DNA of 64,000 nt from Smittia aterrima (lineage: Eukaryota > Arthropoda > Insecta > Diptera > Chironomidae): the NCBI GenBank assembly GCA_033063855.1, contig CP093829.1:15097537-15161536 (forward strand). The letters are read 5' to 3'. How positions within the stretch are numbered: the first letter of the stretch is position 1; each line of letters begins with the position of its first letter. Positions 49,828 through 58,778 of the stretch are shown piece by piece. Position numbers and translations under genes: made by a program. Below the pieces are notes generated by a model that saw only the letters and a list, made by a program, of their open reading frames with translations, was not told the origin of the DNA and did no database searches.

Positions 49828-50535
49828 ATGAAGAAAGTTGTGAAGTTGATTCTCTTGTTCTACTTCGCTTATAGTTTAAATGCCGCAAGTGTAAGTGATC
49901 AAATATAAAATTTAGAATGAAGATTCATTCTTATAGAAGCTGTCCCAGAAATTTTTCGATGAAACTTAATTTTAAAATTCCAGAATCCAACTTGAACCAA
50001 CGGGACTCGTGATTTCAAAGGAATCTTACAAATTATATATAATTTATATATAATTTATATATAAGTTGTATATAAATTATATATAAATTATATATAAATT
50101 GTAGGATTCCTTTGAAATCACGTCATCCTGAACCAACAATCTTATTGTCTGGAAATATTTTTGTGTCTAAGGAGATAATTGAATATTTTACATTTGTTCT
50201 GGAATATATATGCAATAGGTATGTAGCAATCTCGACATGTCAAATTGCGAACAATTTACGACTATCTGATTCCTGACATTTGCAAAAAGCTTTAAGAAAA
50301 AATGCATTTTGTTTTAAAGCTTTTGAGGCAATCAAACTTCCTCTGTGGTGTCCAATTTAGCGTGGAATTTACAAACTTGTACAAACTTCATAACTGCTCA
50401 TTTGATGTTTCATTCATATAGATGATCCCACAAGACGGATTTGTAGAGATTGAAACTATAAAGCTCACAGGAATGGAGAAAGGAAAGAAAACGTAAAACC
50501 TTGTCATGTGTTGGATAATTCATCAAATGTTTTCA
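49828..50535 (+). pseudogene. Array gene B: type 1 paralogue, pseudogene with transposon insertion
   Basis: A close copy of gene A that is no longer coding. Its 5' flank and signal-peptide exon (49828-49890, MKKVVKLILLFYFAYSLNA) are intact, and the GTAAGT donor survives. The start of exon 2 is deleted: intron sequence runs straight into the region matching CPGNFSMK. A 128-bp foldback element sits at 50001-50128. Beyond it the homology continues with several frameshifts and in-frame stops, for example where the CPIKPG motif should be (a TAG follows CCAATT). The end at about 50535 is set by loss of similarity to genes A and C. Decay is substantial but alignment is easy, suggesting loss after a fairly recent duplication. 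Confidence 0.85.
50001..50128. mobile_element. Foldback MITE with 8-bp target-site duplication
   Basis: A 128-bp near-palindrome. The arms include a perfect 18-bp inverted repeat, CGTGATTTCAAAGGAATC (50008-50025) against its complement at 50105-50122. The centre is made of TTATATATAA-type units that also pair. It is flanked by direct copies of TGAACCAA at 49993-50000 and 50129-50136. Removing the insert and one copy restores the sequence expected from the paralogous genes A and C, so the boundaries are well supported. An 8-bp target duplication suits hAT- or P-like transposases. The outermost few bases of the arms match poorly and there is no coding capacity, so it is non-autonomous. Confidence 0.85.
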
Positions 50536-50657
50536 CTAATGTAAAAAGGAAGTTTCGAAACAATTTAAATGACCATTAAACTAAAAGTCATTTCCGCCAA
50601 ATAAACTTAAAAGCTCACGGATTTGATGATATCGTTTCATTTCCAGTTTGTCAAACG

Positions 50658-51269
50658 ATGAAGCTTCTTGTTAGTTTATTGTTGTTGGTTGTTTGTGTAA
50701 ATGAAGTTTTAGCCGCAGTGAGATTTATTAATAACTTTCTGATTACTTTTTCAAGTTTTTATTTTCAGCGAATGATGCGAAATTATATTCCAATTCACTA
50801 CGAAAACTGTCCCGGCAACTTTTCAATGTTAATCGATTTGAAAGTCCCAAAATCCAATCTGAACCATAAAATTGTTATAAGTGGAAGAATAATTGTTACG
50901 GAAACAATCTCTGACAAACTAAGCTTTTTCATTGGAAGCAATAAATGCAATCTCAACATGACAAATTGCGAATATTTTCAAAATCTGAACTTTCCTGATA
51001 TTTGTAAGAAGTTTCAAGACAAGAATGCATTTTATTCAAAAGCTTTTGAGGCAATCAAGCCACCTTTGTTGTGTCCAATCAAACCAGGAATCTACAAAAT
51101 AGAAAATTCAACAATTGATCTTACGATCGTGTCGATGATCCCTCAAGATGGATTTGTTTGGGTTGAAAGTTTTAAGCTCGCAATGACATCAAAAAGAAAC
51201 AAATTGAGCAAAATCGTCATGTGCTGGAATGCTGAAGTTAAAATAATCAAAGAAAGAATTTATTTATGA
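50658..51269 (+). CDS. Array gene C: secreted six-cysteine lipid-binding-like protein (type 1)
   Basis: Exons 50658-50717 and 50769-51269 give 186 residues. The signal peptide is MKLLVSLLLLVVCVNEVLA and the mature start RMMRNYIPIHYENCPGN closely matches gene A. Cysteines are conserved: ENCPGN, CNLNMTNC, DICKKF, LLCPIKPGIY, VMCW. The intron (50718-50768) is 51 nt, divisible by three and free of stops, so an unspliced message would also be open and add 17 residues between signal peptide and mature chain. The standard GTGAGA donor, TTTTCAG acceptor and the paralogues' structure favour splicing. It is the intact neighbour of pseudogene B and precedes the endonuclease G gene by about 170 bp. Confidence 0.82.
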   Translation: MKLLVSLLLLVVCVNEVLAAVRFINNFLITFSSFYFQRMMRNYIPIHYENCPGNFSMLIDLKVPKSNLNHKIVISGRIIVTETISDKLSFFIGSNKCNLNMTNCEYFQNLNFPDICKKFQDKNAFYSKAFEAIKPPLLCPIKPGIYKIENSTIDLTIVSMIPQDGFVWVESFKLAMTSKRNKLSKIVMCWNAEVKIIKERIYL

Positions 51270-51442
51270 ACCTTTAAATTTACATCAAAAACAGTTTTTT
51301 CATGAAATATTTATTAAAAATCATTTAACTTTTTAAAAAATATTAATTACATATATGTATATTAAATTTGTTCCGTTTGATCAGATTTTTAAAAATAAAA
51401 AATGATCGGCTGCCAACTTCAAGTTAACCCAAAACCAAAACA

Positions 51443-52443
51443 ATGAAAATAAAATATTTTAAAAGTGCCGTATCTAAATTTGTGCTGCTGTCAAGTATCG
51501 GTGGAGTTGGATTCTACTTTGGACGGAAATCAGCTGAGAGTCCAAATTTTGAAGTAAGCAGAGAAATCAACTTTTTAATAAAAAAAATCATCAAATCCCT
51601 GTTTTGCAGTGCATAAAAAATAATTTGAATATTAAGAGTAAACCTGGGCTGCCAATATTTTCAACAGTTTCAGCAGCTGCTCTGATCCCTCGCAATGAAA
51701 TCATCGAGGTGCCACCACCTTCTCGAGTTTCACAAATCATGAGATTCGGTTTTCCTTCATTAGACAACATTAGATCATTCGAAGATTATATTCTAAGTTA
51801 TGACAGGAAGACGAGAACTGCCAATTGGGTCTTTGAACACTTAACACCAAGTCATGTTCAGCACAATGATGGAGTTGACAGAAGCAAGAGTGAATTTAAA
51901 GCTGACAACTCCATTCATTCATTTTTCAGAGCTGATAACTCGGATTACAAAAAATCCGGTTATGACCGAGGCCATTTGGCTGCAGCTGGAAACCACAAAA
52001 GAAGCCAAAAACACCTTGATCAAACGTTTTTCTTATCGAATATGTCTCCGCAAGTAGGAAAAGGTTTCAATCGTGACTCTTGGAATCGGCTTGAACGCCA
52101 CGTTAGAAAAATGTTGAAAACTTATCCAAATGTTTATGTGTGCACGGGCCCACTTTATCTACCTCGAAAAGAAGGCGATGGAAAACTTTACGTGAGATAC
52201 GAAGTCATCGGTGAGAATCACGTTGCTGTGCCAACTCATTTCTTTAAAATCGTCGTTATGGAAGCTGCTAATGGTCAATTGAACATGGAATCGTATGTGA
52301 TGCCTAATCAAGTTATCTCCGACGATACTCCTCTTGAAAGTTTTAGAGTTCCTCCTGAAAGCATCGAGAGATCAGCTGGTTTACTTTTCTTCGATGGAGT
52401 CAGCAGGAAATCACTGAAAGCAATAAATGGAAAATCAGTTTAA
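51443..52443 (+). CDS. EndoG: Endonuclease G, mitochondrial beta-beta-alpha-metal nuclease
   Basis: Two exons, 51443-51553 and 51610-52443, encoding 314 residues. EndoG is an intermembrane-space nuclease involved in mitochondrial DNA turnover, removal of paternal mitochondrial DNA in flies, and apoptotic DNA fragmentation. Exon 1 encodes the mitochondrial leader with a hydrophobic stretch (FVLLSSIGGVGFYFGRKSAE). The DNA/RNA non-specific nuclease domain follows: RFGFPSLDNIRSFEDYILSY, the catalytic DRGH motif at about residues 156-159 (SGYDRGHLAAAGNHK), NMSPQVGKGFNRDSW with the metal-binding Asn, then VYVCTGPLYLP and HVAVPTHFFKIVV. All active-site residues are present. It sits inside the secreted-protein array between type 1 and type 2 members on the same strand, and is unrelated to them. 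Confidence 0.95.
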
Positions 52444-52625
52444 TCAAAGAAGCGTTAGAAAAATTTAAATTTTAATAAAACTGAAAGACATTGACTAAAA
52501 TAATCTCGAAAAAGGTTTTCATCAAAATGACTCAATTAAATGTCCATCATCAGAGCAATGGCGAAATAAACTGATGAGCTTCACGTCAATCAATTGAGCA
52601 GTTGAAATTAAACTTTCACTAAACG

Positions 52626-53246
52626 ATGAAGCTCAGTATTTTTCTTTTCTGTTTGATTCAAAGAACTTTTGCGGCTGTAAATATTTTATTTCGGGTTTTT
52701 AAAGAAACCGAATATTTATTTTTCAATTCTTAGAACGAATTTCAAATAACTAAATGGCAAGATTGTCCAGGAAATCAACCAGTTAAAATTAATTTACATG
52801 TGCAAACAACAAGTGGAGCTGAACATAAGCTTCTTTATTCAGGGATTCTCAACATCACTCGCGACGTTCCAGGTCCTTTAGAACTTTTCATTGAGACGAC
52901 TCGTTGTGATCCTGATATGAAAAAATGCGAGAAAACGCCGACTTTAAAGTTTTTGAAACTTTGCCAAAAACTTAAAGATTCAAAAGCATTTTTTTACAAT
53001 ATATTGACAAGCACAAATCCGCCAATAACTAACTGTCCTCTTAAAGCGAACATTTACAGTATGACAAACGCCAGCGTTGACTTAATGGTCTTCTCGTTTT
53101 TGCCTCTAAGCGATTCAATTTGGATTTCTACTTCAAAAGTAATTTCTGGTAAAACTCGAGAAATTGCTATATGCACGATCCTGGAAATGAAAACTGGTCG
53201 AATCGGAAAGCGACAAAAGAATTCAGTAATAAAACTTTTTGAGTAA
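52626..53246 (+). CDS. Array gene D: secreted six-cysteine lipid-binding-like protein (type 2)
   Basis: Exons 52626-52676 and 52734-53246, 187 residues. The signal peptide (MKLSIFLFCLIQRTFAA) ends exactly at the exon junction. The mature chain starts NEFQITKWQDCPGNQP, the type 2 signature. Cysteines: DCPGNQ, RCDPDMKKC, KLCQKL, NCPLKANIY, ICT. Compared with type 1, the segment before C2 reads NITRDVPGPLELF and a Trp replaces Tyr before the first Cys. The C-terminus runs seven residues beyond its neighbours (SVIKLFE), because the stop used by genes E and F is lost. Its 5' flank back to about 52460 is shared with genes E and F, so it founded or joined a repeat unit of about 830 bp. Function is inferred only from fold-like cysteine spacing. 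Confidence 0.82.
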
Positions 53247-53462
53247 GATTGAGTAAGAAGATGTTGATCAGCGATTTTTTATTACCGAAACAATAGAAAA
53301 TTTAAATTTTAATAAAACTGAAAGACATTGACTTAAATTAGAGCGAAATGTGTTTTCATCAAAATGGATCAATCAAATGTCCATCATTAGAGAAATTGAA
53401 AAATAAACTGTCGAGCTTCAAGTCAATCCCGTTAGCAGTTGAATTTAAACGTTCATTAAGCG

Positions 53463-54062
53463 ATGAAGCTCAGTGTTTTTCTCTTCTGTTTGTTTCAAAC
53501 AATTTTTGCGGCTGTAAATATTTTATTTCGGGTTTTTAAAGAAACGTACGAATTATCTTTCAATTTTTAGAACGAATTTCAAATAACTAAATTGCAAGAT
53601 TGTCCAGGAAATCAACCAATTAAAAGTAGTTTACATGTGCAAACGACAAATGGAGCTGAACACAGACTTCTTTACTCAGGAACCTTCAACATTAGCCGTG
53701 ACGTTGCAGGCCCATTAGAAATCTTCATTCAAACGACTCGGTGTGATCCTGATATGAAAAAATGTGAAAAAACCACGGCTCTGAAGTTTTTGAAATTTTG
53801 CCAAAAGCTTAAAGACACAAAAGCATTTTATTACGATATGTTGATAAGCATAAATCCGCCAATAATTAACTGTCCTCTTAAAGCGAACATATACAGTTCA
53901 ACGAACGCCAGCGTTGACTTGATGATCTTCTCGTTTTTGCCTCTCAGCGATTCTATTTGGATTTTGAACTCAAAATTATTTTCTGGCAAAACTCGAGAAG
54001 TTGCTATGTGCACGATCATGGAAATGAAAACTGGTCGAATCAGAAATCGAAAAAAGAATTAA
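53463..54062 (+). CDS. Array gene E: secreted six-cysteine lipid-binding-like protein (type 2)
   Basis: Exons 53463-53513 and 53571-54062, 180 residues. Signal peptide MKLSVFLFCLFQTIFAA; mature start NEFQITKLQDCPGNQP, with Leu where most type 2 members have Trp. The six cysteines and the NCPLKANIYSSTNASVDL block are conserved, with predicted N-glycosylation at NIS and NAS. The C-terminus is basic (RIRNRKKN). The gene is nearly identical to gene F in exons and in about 200 bp of upstream sequence, so the pair results from a recent tandem duplication with an 830-bp period. There are no disabling changes. Confidence 0.82.
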
Positions 54063-54292
54063 AGAATCAAAGTTTCCGAGTAAGATTTGAATGATGATCA
54101 GCGGTTTTTCATTACAGAAACAATAGGAAAATTAAAATTTAAATAAAACTGAAAGACATTGACTTAAATTATTGCTAAATGTGTTTTCATCAAAATGACT
54201 CAATCAAATGTCCATCATTAGAGCAATTGTAAAATAAACTGTCGAGCTTCAGTCAATCCCGTTAGCAGTTGAATTTAAACTTTCATTAAGCG

Positions 54293-54890
54293 ATGAAGCT
54301 CAGTGTTTTTCTCTTCTGTTTGTTTCAAACAATTTATGCGGCTGTAAATATTTTATAGGTTTTTTAAAGAAACGTACGAATTATCTTTCAATTCTTAGAA
54401 CGAATTTCAAATAACTAAATTGCAAGATTGTCCAGGAAATCAACCAATAAAAAGTAATTTACTTGTGCAAACGACAAATGGAGCTGAACACAGACTTCTT
54501 TACTCAGGAACCTTCAATATCAGCCGTGACATTCCAGGCCCATTAGAAATCTCCATGGAGACGACTCGGTGTGATCCTGACATGAAGAAATGCGAGAAAA
54601 CGATGGCTTTTAAGTTTTGGAAATTTTGTCAAAAACTTAGAGACACAAAAGCATTTTATTACAATATATTAATGAGCTTAAATCCGCCAATAACTAACTG
54701 TCCTCTTAAAGCGAACATATACAGTGCAACGAACGCCAGCGTTGACTTGATGATCTTCTCGCTTTTGCCTCTAAGCGATTCTATTTGGATTTTGAACTCA
54801 AAATTATTTGCTGGGAAAACTCGAGAAGTTGCTATGTGCACGATCATGGAAATGAAAACTGGTCGAATCAGAAATCGAAAAAAGAATTGA
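54293..54890 (+). CDS. Array gene F: secreted six-cysteine lipid-binding-like protein (type 2)
   Basis: Exons 54293-54343 and 54399-54890, 180 residues. Closest relative is gene E (same length, same LQDCPGNQP start, same RIRNRKKN end). Signal peptide MKLSVFLFCLFQTIYAA. Differences from E cluster around the C2-C4 region (EISMETTRC, MAFKFWKFC). The intron is slightly shortened, with loss of TTTCGG after the donor. An initiator-like TTCAGTC lies at 54248-54254, 40 bp before the ATG, within the flank shared by D-F. Intact and probably expressed, though nothing in the sequence shows where. Confidence 0.82.
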
Positions 54891-55000
54891 AGAATCAAGA
54901 ATTATAATAAATTTTTTTTGAGTTAGAGTTTAATGATGATCGGCGATTAAATAAACTTTTTGGCTTTAATTTTGTACAATCATTCGGTGTTTGGAAAGCT

Positions 55001-55601
55001 ATGAAGTTTGTAGTTCTTCTTCTCCTCTGTTCGTTTCGAACAACTCTTGCATTCGTGAGATATTTGATTCGACAAATTTCGTAGCTAATTTTTTTCTGTT
55101 TAGAACGAGTTCATAATAACAAGATGGGAAGATTGTCCAGGAGATCAGCCAATTCGAACAAACTTGACAGTGGTTACAACAGGAGGAGCTGACCATAAAC
55201 TTGTGTATTCAGGATTCTTTAACGTTACGAAAAATGTGCCAGGTCCTATGGAATTTTCGTTGCAGATGTCTCGTTGTAATCAATATGGGAATGATTGCGA
55301 GAAAACGACGAATGTAAAGTTTCTTGGACTTTGCCAAAAACTCAAAGATGCAAAGTCCTTTTATTATAATATTTTGCAAAGCACTCAGCCAGCCATCACC
55401 AGTTGCCCTCTTAAAGCAAATATCTACACAGCGAAAAATACGTCAATTGACTTAAATGTGTTTTCATTTCTGCCAATGTTGGACTCGACTTGGTCGAACA
55501 TTGCAAAGTTTTACTCTGGAAGAGGTAAAGGAAGAGAACTAGCAATGTGCTCAGTGCTAGACATGAAAATGCGTCGCGCCAGGAAGCACAATAAGAATTG
55601 A
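55001..55601 (+). CDS. Array gene G: secreted six-cysteine lipid-binding-like protein (type 2)
   Basis: Exons 55001-55054 and 55104-55601, 183 residues; the intron is 49 nt. Signal peptide MKFVVLLLLCSFRTTLA. First of the G-J subgroup, marked by NVPGPMEF, SRCNQYGNDCEKTT (C2-C3 spacing of seven kept), a C-terminal insert of about three residues (YSGRGKGRELAMC) and a basic RARKHNKN tail. C5 lies in SCPLKANIYTAKNTSIDL with an NTS glycosylation site. Mature start NEFIITRWEDCPGDQP. The repeat period changes here from about 830 to about 700 bp, so G-J expanded as a separate block from D-F. Confidence 0.82.
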
Positions 55602-55693
55602 AGAACTAAAAATTATAATAAATCTTTTTGGGATGATCATCAGCGTCAAATTTTGGTTTTTATTTTGTATAATCATTCGATGTTTGGTTAGCA

Positions 55694-56294
55694 ATGAAAC
55701 TTGTCGCTATGCTTCTCTTCTGTTTATTTCGCACAGCTCTTGCTTATGTGAGATATTTGATTCGAAAAATTTCGTAGCTAACTTATTTCTTCCTAGAACG
55801 AATTCAAAGTAACAAAATGGCAAGACTGTCCAGGAAATCAGCCGATTCGAATTAACCTGACAGTGGTTACAACAGGAGGAGCAGGACATAATCTAGTTTA
55901 TTCAGGCTTTTTTAACGTTACCAAAGACGTTCCAGGCCCTTTGGAATTTCTTTTGCAGACGTCTCGTTGCAATCAAGATGGAAATGATTGTGAGAAAACG
56001 ACGAATCTGAAGTTTCTTGGACTTTGCCAAAAGCTCAAAGATAAAAAGTCCTTTTATTACGATATTTTGCAAAGCACTAAGCCATCAATCACCAGTTGCC
56101 CTCTTAAAGCAAATATCTACACTGCGAAAAATACATCAATCGACTTAAATCTGTTTTCGTTTCTGCCGATGCTTGATTCCACTTGGTCGAACATCGCAAA
56201 GTTTTATTCTGGAAGAGGTAAAGAAAGAGAACTGGCATTGTGCATATTGTTTAATTTGAAATTGGGTCGTGCGAGGAAACGGAATAAGAATTAA
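55694..56294 (+). CDS. Array gene H: secreted six-cysteine lipid-binding-like protein (type 2)
   Basis: Exons 55694-55747 and 55797-56294, 183 residues. Signal peptide MKLVAMLLFCLFRTALA; mature start NEFKVTKWQDCPGNQP. Very close to gene G, including the 49-nt intron and the downstream AATAAA region. Cysteines: DCPGN, RCNQDGNDC, LCQKL, SCPLKANIY, LCILF. The last cysteine context (ALCILFNLK) differs from its neighbours' MCxxxxMK, the only notable change. Intact. Confidence 0.82.
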
Positions 56295-56397
56295 AAAACC
56301 ATAAATTATAATAAAATAGCTTTGGCAAAGTCTAATGATCATCAGCGTCAAACGTTTTGTTTTTAATTTCGTATAATTATTCTCTGTTCGGTTAGAT

Positions 56398-57002
56398 ATG
56401 AAGCTTGTCGTTCTACTTCTCTTCTGTTCGTTTCGAACAACTTTTGCTTTAGTAAGATTTCAACTTTGATAAAAGCATTTTTGTTCTATTTTTCTGCCTT
56501 TTAGACCGAATTCCTTATATCGAGATTGGAAGATTGTCCAGGAAATCAACCAATTCGAATAAACTTGACTTTTGAAACTAAAAGCGTAACTGGACATAGT
56601 CTTTACTTTTCGGGATTTTTCAACGTCACCAGAGATGTTCCAGGTCCTTTAGAATTTACGCTTCAGGCATCTCGATGTAAGTCTAGTGGGAGCGATTGCA
56701 CGAAAACGACGAATATGAAGTACATGGGAGTATGCCAAAAGCTCAAAGATTCAAACTCATTTTATTACAATATTTTGCAAAACACTAAGCCAGCCATCAC
56801 CAGTTGCCCTCTTAAAGCAAATATCTACACTGCGAAAAATTCATCAATCGACTTAAATGTATTTTCTTTCGTGCCACTACTTGATATAACTTGGACAAGT
56901 ATCGTAAAGTTTTATACTGGAAGAGGCAAAGAAAGAGAAACTGCGATGTGCATAACCTTGGACATGAAAATGCGTCGCGTGAGGAAACGCAATAAGAATT
57001 AG
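56398..57002 (+). CDS. Array gene I: secreted six-cysteine lipid-binding-like protein (type 2)
   Basis: Exons 56398-56451 and 56505-57002, 183 residues. Signal peptide MKLVVLLLFCSFRTTFA; mature start TEFLISRLEDCPGNQP (Leu before the first Cys motif, as in genes E and F). The segment after C1 is more diverged (TFETKSVTGHSLYFSG) than in G, H and J. C2-C3 is RCKSSGSDC, spacing seven. Conserved YNILQNTKP, SCPLKANIYTAKNSSIDL and a basic RVRKRNKN tail. Intact, with the standard array layout. Confidence 0.82.
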
Positions 57003-57122
57003 GGAATCTAAAATTATAATAAAACGTTTTGAGTTAAAGTTTAATGATGATCAGCGTCAACTTTTTTGTTTTAATTTAGTATGATAAACTATCATTGATA
57101 TTCATTTGTTGTTTGGTAAGCT

Positions 57123-57731
57123 ATGAAGCTTGTCGTTTTGCTTTTCTTCTGTTCCGTCCGAACAACATTTGCTTTAGTGAGATTTAGATTGATAAATGTT
57201 TTAACATTCTTTATCCAATCCATTTCTTCTCAGAGCGAATTCTTAATAACAAAATGGCAAGATTGTCCAGGAGATCAGCCAATTCGCATAAACTTGACGG
57301 TTGAAAATAAAGGAGGAGCTGAACAAAAACTAGTTTTTTCTGGATATTTCAACATCACCAAAGATGTTCCAGGTCCTTTGGAGTTTACAGTTCAAACATC
57401 TCGCTGCAAGTCTAATGGGAACGATTGCGAGAAAACGACGAACTTAAATTTTCTAGGAGTCTGTCAAAGGCTGAAAGATAAAAAGTCCTTTTATTACGAC
57501 ATTCTGCATAACACAAAGCCAGCAATCACGAGTTGCCCTCTAAAAGCAAACATCTATACAGCGAAAAATTTATCAATTGACATGAATTTTTTTTCTTTTG
57601 TGCCAAGATTGGACATAACTTGGATGAATATTGTGAAGTTTTATTCTGGAAGGGGTGAAGCAAAAGAAGTTGCTATGTGCACAGTGTCAGAAATGAAAAT
57701 GCGTGGTGTGAGAAAACGCAATAAGAATTAA
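57123..57731 (+). CDS. Array gene J: secreted six-cysteine lipid-binding-like protein (type 2)
   Basis: Exons 57123-57176 and 57234-57731, 183 residues when spliced. Signal peptide MKLVVLLFFCSVRTTFA; mature start SEFLITKWQDCPGDQP. The 57-nt intron is a multiple of three and has no stop, so an unspliced message stays open and encodes 202 residues, as also happens in gene C. GTGAGA and TTCTCAG are good splice sites, and splicing is assumed by homology. Cysteines: DCPGD, RCKSNGNDC, VCQRL, SCPLKANIY, MCTVS. Last of the type 2 block. Confidence 0.82.
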   Translation: MKLVVLLFFCSVRTTFALVRFRLINVLTFFIQSISSQSEFLITKWQDCPGDQPIRINLTVENKGGAEQKLVFSGYFNITKDVPGPLEFTVQTSRCKSNGNDCEKTTNLNFLGVCQRLKDKKSFYYDILHNTKPAITSCPLKANIYTAKNLSIDMNFFSFVPRLDITWMNIVKFYSGRGEAKEVAMCTVSEMKMRGVRKRNKN

Positions 57732-57873
57732 AAATTAAAAGGAATCTCCAACACGTCACCGGAAGCTGAAAAACTTTAGATAAAAATAAAGTTTCGTTTT
57801 GCACACAAATTAAAAACTCATTTTGATTTATTTAAAAAGCAAGAGAACGAAGCCAAATTATCCATTTGCAGAA

Positions 57874-58614
57874 CGATGAGGCTTCTCACAGTAACGATCG
57901 TAGCTTGTCTTGACTGTGCTTTTGCAGCCGTAAGTTTGGTCAATTTTAACTTCTGCTATCTTTGAGTTTATTTTATTTTTCTAGCGAATGATGCGAGATT
58001 ACATTCCACTTCACTGTTGAACAATAACAAAAGACATTGTGAAGCATTGGTCAGATGTCGGTGGCTCAATATTTCTTTTCCTTCTTCGTTGAGTTTTTAT
58101 TAAAAAGCTGGTTCATTTCAAATGAGAGGTTTGGAATTAATATTTTAACTGTCCAGTCGACAATGTTCCCATGAAGATCGATTTGAAAATACCAAAGTCC
58201 AACACAAACAACACAATTGGAATAAATGGGACGATTTCAGTTTCTGAGAAAATCTTTGGAGAAATTGACTTTATTTTAGAAAACAACAGATGCAATTTTA
58301 ATATGACCAAATGCGAGCACTTTCAGATCCAAAATATTCCTGGATTATGCAAAATGTTCAAAACTAAAAACGCGTTCTACTCAAAAGGATTCGAGGGAAT
58401 CAAACCACAACTCTTCTGTCCAATCGAGCCAGGGAATTACACAATCGACGATGCTTCCTTTGACGTGACGCTTATCTCGATGATGCCAATCGACGGATAT
58501 GTCTGGATAACTACGTTTAAACTCGCGGCAGCTTCAAAAGGAAGCAAAAAGAAAAGGCTCGTGATGTGTGCAAACTCTGAAACAAAAGTTGTCAAACGAA
58601 GAATAAAATCTTGA
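57874..58614 (+). pseudogene. Array gene K: type 1 paralogue interrupted by an insertion of about 130 bp
   Basis: Exon 1 starts at ATG 57874 (MRLLTVTIVACLDCAFAA) with a GTAAGT donor, and exon 2 opens with RMMRDYIPLH at a CTAG acceptor (57984). The next codons give Cys then a TGA (58018-58020). About 130 bp later the homologous frame resumes (NCPVDNVPMK, from 58147) and runs undamaged to the stop at 58612-58614, with all remaining cysteines (CNFNMTKC, LCKMF, FCPIEPGNY, MCANS). The intervening DNA replaces just the residues before C1. No splice choice I can see removes it while keeping frame and C1. The undamaged 3' half implies recent loss, or an unusual transcript. Called a probable pseudogene rather than a gene. 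Confidence 0.65.
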
Positions 58615-58778
58615 AAAAGTGTTCAGGGCTCATTATTTGATCAAACTTAACCAACCGAATAATCACCAAACTCATCAGAGCAAAACAATTCCCGGTAAAC
58701 TCCTTTTAATGAAGCATTATTTTTCTATTAAAAATAATGAACGAGCTTTAAGCGCATTCAGTTCTTGATCGGATCTCC

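Noticed and set aside
51340..51400. ATATATGTATAT stretch after array gene C as another transposon
   Set aside because: It is a short AT-rich run with no inverted arms or target duplication.
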